From contig JAGHCS010000155.1 of NCBI GenBank assembly GCA_021160355.1, positions 1-6,712 of the forward strand: DNA of 6,712 nucleotides, in the 5' to 3' direction. The first letter of the stretch is position 1, and every line of letters starts with the position of its first letter. The position numbers and the translations under genes are program-made. Below, in pieces: positions 1 through 5,389 of the stretch. The notes beneath the pieces are model-generated. The model was not told the origin of the DNA and did not search any database. It saw nothing but the letters and a program-made list of their open reading frames with translations. Origin of the DNA: Candidatus Cloacimonadota bacterium. Lineage in GTDB: Bacteria; Cloacimonadota; Cloacimonadia; JGIOTU-2.

Positions 1-1
1 C

Positions 2-262
2 GGAACAACCAAGATCGATATAAAAATAAACTCAATAGATGATAAGTGCATACTTAAGATTATAGACTATGGAATAGGTATTCCAGACAAGATTAAGCAG
101 GATGTATTTAAAGAAGAATATATCTTCGGCAAGAGTGGAAAAGCAGGTATCGGATTGTTTATCGCAAATGAATTTGTGAAGCAATGTGGTAGAGAGATTT
201 CAATCGAGAACAACAAACCGCAAGGGACAGCTTTTATACTACGTATACCAAACGCGAGATAG
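2..262 (+). CDS. Histidine kinase, C-terminal ATPase-domain fragment (5' end outside window)
   Basis: This is the last 86 codons of a gene that begins upstream of the window; the open frame starts at base 2 and ends in TAG at 260-262. The translation carries the signature boxes of a GHKL/HATPase_c ATP-binding domain. The G1 box is DYGIGIP (fragment residues 22-28), and the F/G2 region runs from FGKSG to GIGLFIAN (residues 42-56). The closing beta strands (EISIEN, then GTAFILRIP) end the domain. Such domains bind ATP and phosphorylate a histidine in the dimerisation domain of two-component sensors. The lid between G1 and G2 is short, as in compact sensor kinases. Neither the sensor nor the His-box part is visible, so signal and partner cannot be told. 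No response regulator and no clear terminator follow. Kinase-type ATPase is near certain; another GHKL protein is less likely. Confidence 0.85.
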   Translation, partial: GTTKIDIKINSIDDKCILKIIDYGIGIPDKIKQDVFKEEYIFGKSGKAGIGLFIANEFVKQCGREISIENNKPQGTAFILRIPNAR

Positions 263-318
263 ATATCTGGAGTATCATTTAATTAAGAGATCTAGGAAGA
301 AATTATTTTGCCGTTTTT

Positions 319-328
319 GTACATGTAC
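319..328. promoter_or_regulatory. Putative TetR operator, distal copy (GTACATGTAC)
   Basis: A perfect 10-bp palindrome, GTACATGTAC, extends as an imperfect palindrome with four T on the left and four A on the right (314-333, one mismatched pair). On the minus strand it shares the 14-mer TTTTAGTACATGTA (320-333) with the proximal copy near position 431. TetR-family proteins bind palindromes as dimers and commonly control their own promoter, so assignment to the adjacent TetR gene is an inference from position and symmetry. Confidence 0.5.
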
Positions 329-424
329 TAAAAATAATACTTGACAAACATTTTTTCATAAAAACAAACAACTCAATAGTATAGAGTTTATATGAATAGT
401 ATGTTTCTTAAATTAATCGGTTAA

Positions 425-442
425 TTTTAGTACATGTATAAT
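425..442 (+). promoter_or_regulatory. Putative TetR promoter -10 box overlapped by proximal operator copy
   Basis: The 14-mer TTTTAGTACATGTA at 425-438 repeats, in opposite orientation, the site at 320-333. It runs into TATAAT at 437-442, a perfect -10 consensus. No good -35 box sits at the expected distance (the best is TTAATC at 413-418, 18-bp spacer). Transcription from here would start near 449 and give a leader of only about 13 nt that still contains AAGGA. A repressor bound here would cover the -10 box, which fits negative autoregulation by the TetR protein. Inferred, not shown. Confidence 0.45.
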
Positions 443-461
443 ATGAAAGAAAGGAAATACT

Positions 462-1079
462 ATGATAAAAGAAATGAAGCAGCAGCTTATTAAAGAGACT
501 ATTATCACAGAGGTAAAAAAACAGTTCCTCGAAAAGGGAATTCTTAAAACAACTCTGAGAGGGATCGCGAAGAAACTCGGTATTGCGGTAGGAAATATTT
601 ATTATTATTATAAATCCAAAAATGATATTTGCAATGTTCTATGGATTGAATATACAAATAATTTTCTCGATTTCTTCGATACAGAAAAGATGACGCCGAT
701 AATAAGTGAACTTTCAGGATTGGAAAAGCTACGTTACTACTATTCATCCCTTCTTGACTACTTCTATGAAAATCCCCTGTATGCTGAGATCATCGCATTT
801 TCTATGGGTGAAAAACCTAGAAGTACACCTGCACCTAAAGAGATCAGAGATTTAGCAAAACCGACTCGCCAGCGTATCCAGCAGACCTTGATCCTGCTGT
901 ATGAAGAAGGAATATCGGATGGAAGTATCACTGCAGAAATCGCTAATCCATGGTATGAAGCATGGAGCTTTAATATATCCTATGTCGCGATCATTATTAA
1001 TATGATACGCTATAATGAGATTACAGAAGATGTGTATGATTATTATGTAGATACATATATCAAAAGATTAGGCAGATAA
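462..1079 (+). CDS. TetR/AcrR-family transcriptional regulator
   Basis: The 205-residue protein has the usual TetR layout and length. The N-terminal helix-turn-helix spans roughly residues 8-55 (KTTLRGIAKKLGIAVGNIYYYY, then KSKNDI), matching the family pattern of TT-x-x-IA-x-x-x-G, then a G-x-x-Y-x-Y-F/Y recognition helix, then KSK. The rest is an all-helical ligand and dimerisation domain with many aromatic residues, too divergent to name a ligand. The ATG at 462 is chosen because AAGGA at 451-455 lies six bases upstream; a second Met at codon 5 is possible but less well placed. Two near-identical palindromic sites lie upstream, one on the -10 box, suggesting autorepression. The beta-helix gene follows after 20 bp with its own GGAGG, so the two are probably co-transcribed and the secreted protein is the likely regulated output. 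Family assignment is firm; the effector is unknown. Confidence 0.93.
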   Translation: MIKEMKQQLIKETIITEVKKQFLEKGILKTTLRGIAKKLGIAVGNIYYYYKSKNDICNVLWIEYTNNFLDFFDTEKMTPIISELSGLEKLRYYYSSLLDYFYENPLYAEIIAFSMGEKPRSTPAPKEIRDLAKPTRQRIQQTLILLYEEGISDGSITAEIANPWYEAWSFNISYVAIIINMIRYNEITEDVYDYYVDTYIKRLGR

Positions 1080-1099
1080 AATAATGGAGGTCTGATAAA

Positions 1100-2509
1100 A
1101 TGAAATTAAAAAAAATTGTTATATGCATTATACTACTTTGCATAACGCTGCCACTTTCAGGGGAGATCATATCGATTCCGGATGATTATGCCACAATACA
1201 ACTCGGCATTATTATGGCTTCTGATGGTGATACTATACTCGTTGCTCCGGGCACTTATTACGAAAACATTGATTTTTTTGGAAAAAACATCCTGCTGACA
1301 AGCTATTACCTCTTGGACCACGAAGTTCACTATATTCATGAAACAATTATTGATGGCAGCAATGCTGCAAATCCCCAAAATGCAAGCACGGTCACATTTA
1401 GCAGCAGCGAATCTGAATTGGCTATCCTGCAAGGATTTACGGTCACAGGTGGAAGCGGTACAGAGTGGGTCGATCCTCAATATCCCCAATTGACATGGTA
1501 CAGCGGAGGAGGTATTTTTATGTATATGGCTTCCCCAACTATCAGGCATAATCTGATCACAATAAATACTGTGAGCAATGTTGGAAATTATGATGGTATT
1601 TCCGGCGGCGGCTTACTCTGCTTCAGGGGGAATCCGAAAATTTCCAATAATATCATTACATCAAACCAGGCAGGTTACGGTGCAGGAATTGTCGTGGATT
1701 ACTCGGGAGCAATTATCAAAAACAATATCGTTGCTAATAATATAGCAGGCACTTCATATGGTGGAGGTGGATTCTATACGATCGGCAATGACACTGAACC
1801 GATCATTATTGAGAACAACACCATCGTAGCGAACCATTCCGGTACTACCGGAGGAGGACTCAGATTATATAGCAGTATCGTAACTGCGCGTAATAATATC
1901 ATATGGGGTAATACCCAAAATTCAGCAGGACAGATATTCGGTGGTAGCACGTCATCATTCACCTATTGTGATGTGGAGGGTGAATTTACCGGAGAGGGCA
2001 ATATTAATGAAGATCCCCTATTTGCTGACACTCTGTATCACTTAACTGCGAGCTCTCCATGCGTGGATGCTGGCAATCCTGATATTGTATATTTTGATCC
2101 TGAGAATCCACAGGATCCTGGTTTTGCATTATATCCGGCAATGGGAACACTTACCAATGATATGGGCGCTTATGGTGGAAGTGGATCCGGTGCGTGGGTT
2201 TCTATAGATGACCACACGTCACTACAAAATTCGGAAATCGTCCTATTTCAAAACTATCCAAATCCTTTCAGTCCTTGTACAATAATTAATTTTCAAATTT
2301 TACCAAAAGATATAACCGGCACAGAATTGGAGATATACAATCTCAAAGGCGAAAAAGTAAAAACCATACCTCTATCTTTCTGTGGTATTGAGGGCTCGGT
2401 TAAGTGGGATGGAATGAATGAATACAACCAACCTGTTTCGAGCGGAGTATATCTCTACAAATTGAATATTAACATATCTCCTATAAAAAAGATGATACTC
2501 CTGAAATAA
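1100..2509 (+). CDS. Secreted right-handed parallel beta-helix protein with T9SS-type C-terminal sorting domain
   Basis: This 469-residue protein starts with a Sec signal peptide (residues 1 to about 20: KLKK, a hydrophobic core, cleavage near LSGE). Next comes the motif IPDDYATIQLGI, then DGDTILVAPGTYYENI (residues 27-57), typical of DUF1565/NosD-like pectate-lyase-fold proteins. Residues about 60-300 hold irregular beta-helix coils rich in GGG turns and asparagine ladders (NNIITSN, KNNIVANN, ENNTIVANH, ARNNIIWGN). A cap follows with NEDPLFAD and SSPCVDAGNPD. Residues about 380-469 form a FlgD-like/T9SS type A tail: QNYPNPFSP, LEIYNLKGEKV, SGVYLYKL and a basic end. In the FCB group this tail directs export through the type IX system and is removed or anchored at the surface. 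Catalytic residues are not evident, so a surface binding or structural role is as likely as polysaccharide cleavage. GGAGG at 1086-1090 sets the start. Confidence 0.92.
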   Translation: MKLKKIVICIILLCITLPLSGEIISIPDDYATIQLGIIMASDGDTILVAPGTYYENIDFFGKNILLTSYYLLDHEVHYIHETIIDGSNAANPQNASTVTFSSSESELAILQGFTVTGGSGTEWVDPQYPQLTWYSGGGIFMYMASPTIRHNLITINTVSNVGNYDGISGGGLLCFRGNPKISNNIITSNQAGYGAGIVVDYSGAIIKNNIVANNIAGTSYGGGGFYTIGNDTEPIIIENNTIVANHSGTTGGGLRLYSSIVTARNNIIWGNTQNSAGQIFGGSTSSFTYCDVEGEFTGEGNINEDPLFADTLYHLTASSPCVDAGNPDIVYFDPENPQDPGFALYPAMGTLTNDMGAYGGSGSGAWVSIDDHTSLQNSEIVLFQNYPNPFSPCTIINFQILPKDITGTELEIYNLKGEKVKTIPLSFCGIEGSVKWDGMNEYNQPVSSGVYLYKLNINISPIKKMILLK

Positions 2510-2536
2510 ATGTACGCAAATATGATGATGATTGTG

Positions 2537-2561
2537 AAGCCGGTTCTATGCCGGCTTTTTT
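2537..2561 (+). terminator. Rho-independent terminator after the beta-helix gene
   Basis: A perfect 7-bp stem, AAGCCGG (2537-2543) with CCGGCTT (2551-2557), encloses a 7-nt loop and runs into six T (2556-2561). It lies 28 bp past the stop codon of the beta-helix gene and separates the TetR unit from the downstream operon. Confidence 0.92.
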
Positions 2562-2666
2562 GTTGTGAGTCACCTGTTCATACAAATGTATCTTAAAAAT
2601 AAATCATACTTCATGTAGCTCTGTTAGCTCTTTCACGCATACTTTTGACAACTTTTTAAAACATTT

Positions 2667-2684
2667 TGTTGTATATTTACAACA
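2667..2684. promoter_or_regulatory. Putative XRE operator: inverted repeat TGTTGTA-N4-TACAACA
   Basis: TGTTGTA (2667-2673) and TACAACA (2678-2684) are perfect inverted halves around TATT. The right half overlaps the best -35 candidate (TTTACA, 2676-2681) of the next operon. A further half-site-like AACA-TTT-TGTT (2660-2670) overlaps the left arm. XRE-family repressors typically bind such short inverted repeats at their own promoter, so this is a good candidate autoregulatory operator; binding is inferred. Confidence 0.5.
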
Positions 2685-2705
2685 TTTTACTTGACATACT
2701 ATACA
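2676..2705 (+). promoter_or_regulatory. Putative sigma70-type promoter of the XRE operon
   Basis: TTTACA (2676-2681) and TATACA (2700-2705) are separated by 18 bp and each differs from consensus by one base. The predicted start is near A2711, which begins an A-T9 tract (2711-2720). Two perfect TTGACA hexamers lie nearby (2645-2650 and 2691-2696), but neither has a convincing -10 at 16-19 bp. Part of the promoter is inside the inverted repeat at 2667-2684. Confidence 0.5.
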
Positions 2706-2740
2706 CATTCATTTTTTTTTGCACCATGGAAATTAGAACG

Positions 2741-2980
2741 ATGTATAATCGAATTGCAGTTTTACGAAAAGAGCGAGGTCTCTCTAGAAAAGAACTTGCT
2801 GATAAAATTGGAGTAAATTTTCAGACTGTGGGTTACCTCGAACGTGAGGAGTACAATCCAAGTCTTGATCTTGCATTCCGTATCAGCGAATGCTTTGATC
2901 TCCCCGTTGAATTTATTTTCTCCACCAAACCGATGAAACCTCTTAGCGAAGAACTGCGCGACCTTAAACGAGGAGTATAA
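2741..2980 (+). CDS. XRE-family helix-turn-helix regulator
   Basis: From the ATG at 2741 the protein has 79 residues and almost all of it is one Cro/CI-type HTH domain: NRIAVLRKERGLSRKELADKIG, then VNFQTVGYLEREEYNPSLDLAFRIS, then LPVEFIF and a short tail (STKPMKPLSEEL). Family members of this small type normally begin M-x-N-R-I just before helix 1, which is why 2741 is preferred over the ATG at 2726 and over 2666. The 2666 start would add an unlikely hydrophobic leader and lie across the promoter and inverted repeat. No strong Shine-Dalgarno site precedes either 2726 or 2741. The usual ERG in the loop after the recognition helix reads ERE here. It is the first gene of the five-gene run, and its stop abuts the ATG of the membrane-protein gene. 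Small XRE regulators next to small membrane proteins are a recurring pair, which suggests joint function. The signal is unknown. Confidence 0.88.
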   Translation: MYNRIAVLRKERGLSRKELADKIGVNFQTVGYLEREEYNPSLDLAFRISECFDLPVEFIFSTKPMKPLSEELRDLKRGV

Positions 2981-3394
2981 ATGAACAAAATTCAACAAAA
3001 AAGAAGACTGGCTGTGATACTAAATTATATTGGTATTCTAGCGATGCTTGTCCTGTTTTACCTTATTAAATTACAAGTTATTGAGACAATCTATTTAGTG
3101 TTGGAGATTATTCCAATCATATTAATAGTGTTAACTTTCCGGACTGCTTTTATAAAATCCTCTATATGGAAAATAACACATTCCTCATCAAAGAAACTTG
3201 ATGAACGCGAAATCCATGAGGTACTGCATGCAACCAATATTTCATACAGCTTGTTTGCAATCGTAACACTTGTGATAATCTACATATTTATCCTCTCCGG
3301 ACTCGGTCAAATAGATGCAGTCCTTGCTATAAGTCTTTTATATTTTGCTCATATTCTTCCCGCTTCTGTTATTGCATGGAATGAAAAATTGTGA
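2981..3394 (+). CDS. Small four-helix membrane protein, partner of the XRE regulator
   Basis: The 137-residue protein has four hydrophobic segments at about residues 9-29, 35-54, 87-107 and 111-132. They form two hairpins joined by a polar loop of about 30 residues containing KKLDEREIHE (71-80). A basic N-terminus (KIQQKRR) and the basic stretch before LDEREI place both in the cytoplasm by the positive-inside rule. The LDERE motif recalls small membrane proteins of the DUF2178 kind that are often encoded directly after XRE regulators, but I cannot confirm the family. AGGAG at 2971-2975 is five bases upstream of the ATG, and the start directly follows the stop of the regulator. Its last codons overlap the next gene by GTGA, so translation is probably coupled. 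A role in sensing for the regulator or in membrane stress is conjecture. Confidence 0.8.
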   Translation: MNKIQQKRRLAVILNYIGILAMLVLFYLIKLQVIETIYLVLEIIPIILIVLTFRTAFIKSSIWKITHSSSKKLDEREIHEVLHATNISYSLFAIVTLVIIYIFILSGLGQIDAVLAISLLYFAHILPASVIAWNEKL

Positions 3395-4773
3395 TAGACC
3401 GTCTGAAAAAAATTCTTGCACCAATTACTTTTCTTGTTCTTATTAGTATTATAATAAGTTGTACTCAAAGAACAATTGTTCAGAATATTTCAGGAACATG
3501 GGAAGGCACCGTGCAATTTCCAGGATTCAGTTACAGGATCGTTTTCGTTATTTCTTCAGATAAGGAGTTTCACGCTGAAGTTATTTTTCCAGATCAATCA
3601 GACAAAATATTTTCTGCTAATTCCATAGAATTTGCTTATCCTGACATTTCATTAGAATTCGAACAAATCAAATGCAATTTCAAGGGTTCTTTCAAGAATG
3701 CTCAACTTGTTGGAACATGGGACCAAGCAGGAAGATCAATGTCTTTAAATATGGTAAAAGTAAAAAAAATCTCCACTCCTAGAAGACCTCAAACACCGCA
3801 AGCGCCGTTCCCCTATGATGAAGAAGAGGTTTCATTTGATAATGATGAAGTTCATATTGTCGGCACTTTGACCACTCCGAAAAATCTAAACACCTTCCCT
3901 GCTGTCATTCTGATACCGGGAGTAGGTTCTCACGAAAGAGACAACACATTTTTCGGGCATCGCCCATTCTTGGTAATAGCAGATTTTCTCACTTGCAACG
4001 GGATTGCTGTTTTGCGATATGATGAGCGAGGTATCGGGAGTTCAAAGGGTGATAGAACTCGGGCAACTGCAGAAACCTTTGCTCAGGATGTGAGAAATGC
4101 AGTTGCGTTTCTTCGATCAATACCTGAAGTTAAGAATATTGGACTTATTGGTCACAGCGAGGGAGGTATCATTGCATCTCTTGTAGCTGCCCAAGATGAC
4201 AGCCTTTCATGCATTATCATGATGGGAACCCCGGGGCTTAATGGCTTCGAGTATAATCTGCAGTTTGAAGAATCCCTGAGCAGAGCTTTTGGTGCTACTG
4301 ATGATGAAATCGATAAAAAATTGGATTTTCAGAAAAGAGTTCTCAAAATTATTATGGAAGAGGAAAGCAACGATAAGGCAGCAGCAAAGATCGACAAACT
4401 CTATCTTGAACTCGATCCGAGTATCCCTGAAAATAATCGAAGATCAGCAATTCAGAGATTTCTGTCACCCTGGTTCAAATACAACATTACATATGATCCT
4501 GCAAAAACGTTGCAGAAAATAACCTGCCCTGTATTAGCTTTATTCGGCGAAAAGGATATGCAGGTTCCTCCCGAAGGAAATGCAGAAGCAGTTAAAAATG
4601 CACTTATGAAGAGCGGCAATAAAAACTATGAAGTGAGAATAATACCCGGAGAGAATCACTATTTCCAGACTGCCCAGACCGGAAGCCCTGAAGAATATAG
4701 ATTAATTGAAGAGACAATATCACCTCTTGTTCTCGATCTCATATATAATTGGATTCATAAACAAATAAAATAA
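3391..4773 (+). CDS. Lipoprotein alpha/beta hydrolase, EstD-like serine esterase family
   Basis: A 460-residue envelope hydrolase with a type II signal peptide: basic start, hydrophobic residues 8-22, lipobox IISC with Cys24. Residues about 30-125 form a small beta-rich domain (GTWEGTV near the start, LVGTWDQAG near the end). A proline-rich linker follows (128-141), then an alpha/beta-hydrolase domain (about 145-460). Visible catalytic features are the oxyanion-region PGVGSHERD (176-184), RYDERGIGSSKG (209-220), the nucleophile elbow GHSEGG with Ser256, the acid in FGEKD (Asp389) and GENH with His423. A helical lid lies near 285-360. Domain order and motifs resemble the esterase EstD of Thermotoga maritima and its relatives, which hydrolyse short acyl esters; the natural substrate here is unknown. 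GTG is the start, overlapping the previous stop as GTGA, with only a weak GGA upstream. No catalytic residue is missing. Confidence 0.9.
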   Translation: MIDRLKKILAPITFLVLISIIISCTQRTIVQNISGTWEGTVQFPGFSYRIVFVISSDKEFHAEVIFPDQSDKIFSANSIEFAYPDISLEFEQIKCNFKGSFKNAQLVGTWDQAGRSMSLNMVKVKKISTPRRPQTPQAPFPYDEEEVSFDNDEVHIVGTLTTPKNLNTFPAVILIPGVGSHERDNTFFGHRPFLVIADFLTCNGIAVLRYDERGIGSSKGDRTRATAETFAQDVRNAVAFLRSIPEVKNIGLIGHSEGGIIASLVAAQDDSLSCIIMMGTPGLNGFEYNLQFEESLSRAFGATDDEIDKKLDFQKRVLKIIMEEESNDKAAAKIDKLYLELDPSIPENNRRSAIQRFLSPWFKYNITYDPAKTLQKITCPVLALFGEKDMQVPPEGNAEAVKNALMKSGNKNYEVRIIPGENHYFQTAQTGSPEEYRLIEETISPLVLDLIYNWIHKQIK

Positions 4774-4789
4774 TACTATAGGAGATTTC

Positions 4790-5389
4790 ATGAAAAAAAT
4801 TACAATTACTGTCATTCTTGTTATGATCATTTCGTTGAGTCTTCATGCTGGCATGATCACGGATATTGGAATGAAAATCGGATACAACTCATCAACCTTT
4901 GGAGGTAAAAACCTTCCGGGAAAAGGAGTGAGTAATGTTCCGGGATTTACAATTGTAGGCTACACTTCCTATAAAATTGGAGGTAAGCTCTACATACAAC
5001 CCGAAATCATGCTTGCCACAAAGGGCAGTAAGATAAATACTGTCGGGGATATTGAACAGTACAACATTTTCGTTTATGTCGAAATGCCAATATTGCTTAA
5101 ATACCGACTTATACAAACTGGAAATTTTCACTTAAGCGGATTATGCGGACCTGGATTAAGTCTGAAAGCACTCGCTATGAACGATGTGGGTGTACTGGAC
5201 AATATCAGAGGATTTGATGCAGGTGTTATTGCTGGGTTTGAGGTTGGCTTAGGAAAATTTGCCTTTGAAATTCGTTACGAACAGGGACTTCTTAACTTCG
5301 ATACAAACGATGATGAAGCAGATCTGAAAAATCAGACACTCTCCTTTTTAATCAATATTGCATTTGTTCATACAGGAGGTAAATTATGA
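4790..5389 (+). CDS. PorT-like outer-membrane beta-barrel protein
   Basis: This 199-residue protein has a clear Sec signal peptide (MKKIT, hydrophobic residues 5-18, cleavage near LHA-G at 20-21). It then shows alternating amphipathic strands typical of an eight-stranded barrel: GMKIGYNSSTF, KLYIQPEIML, FVYVEMPILLKYRL, FHLSGLCGPGLSL, GVIAGFEVGLG, FAFEIRYEQGL and LSFLINIAF. The IQPEIML and VEMPILLKY pattern is characteristic of the Bacteroidota-type outer-membrane beta-barrel family (PorT/OMP_b-brl_2). Barrels of this family have varied or unknown roles. AGGAG at 4780-4784 lies five bases before the ATG, 16 bp after the hydrolase gene. Seven residues (VHTGGKL) follow the usual terminal Phe; their codons contain the strong AGGAGGT of the next gene, which this gene overlaps by ATGA. 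Confidence 0.87.
   Translation: MKKITITVILVMIISLSLHAGMITDIGMKIGYNSSTFGGKNLPGKGVSNVPGFTIVGYTSYKIGGKLYIQPEIMLATKGSKINTVGDIEQYNIFVYVEMPILLKYRLIQTGNFHLSGLCGPGLSLKALAMNDVGVLDNIRGFDAGVIAGFEVGLGKFAFEIRYEQGLLNFDTNDDEADLKNQTLSFLINIAFVHTGGKL
5374..5380 (+). promoter_or_regulatory. Strong Shine-Dalgarno site AGGAGGT for the Ntn-hydrolase gene
   Basis: AGGAGGT lies five bases before the ATG at 5386 and inside the last codons of the barrel gene. It is the best ribosome-binding site in the window, and with the ATGA overlap it decides the start of the next gene. Confidence 0.85.

Noticed and set aside
341..369. Perfect TTGACA at 341-346 as the -35 box of the TetR promoter
   Set aside because: No acceptable -10 hexamer lies 16-19 bp downstream; the sequence there is ACAAAC-like. 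The TATAAT at 437-442 is a better anchor.
375..402. Direct repeat AATAGTAT at 375-382 and 395-402, exactly 20 bp apart
   Set aside because: The period of two helical turns is suggestive of an activator site, but an 8-bp AT-rich repeat in AT-rich DNA is weak evidence and no promoter element is placed to use it.
1157..1549. Minus-strand open frame of 130 codons inside the beta-helix gene
   Set aside because: It lies fully within a gene with a signal peptide, domain motifs and a good ribosome-binding site, and its own translation shows no recognisable domain.
2616..2631. Short direct repeat TAGCTCT (2616-2622 and 2625-2631)
   Set aside because: Only two 7-bp copies, with no symmetry and no relation to the promoter; likely chance.
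2666..2740. Upstream extension of the XRE regulator starting at ATG 2666
   Set aside because: It would add 25 residues including a hydrophobic leader to a cytoplasmic DNA-binding protein, has no ribosome-binding site, and lies across the promoter and the inverted repeat.
4289..4522. Second forward-frame open stretch of 77 codons within the hydrolase gene
   Set aside because: It is an out-of-frame shadow over the lid region; its translation is lysine- and arginine-rich with no motif, and no ribosome-binding site of its own is convincing.
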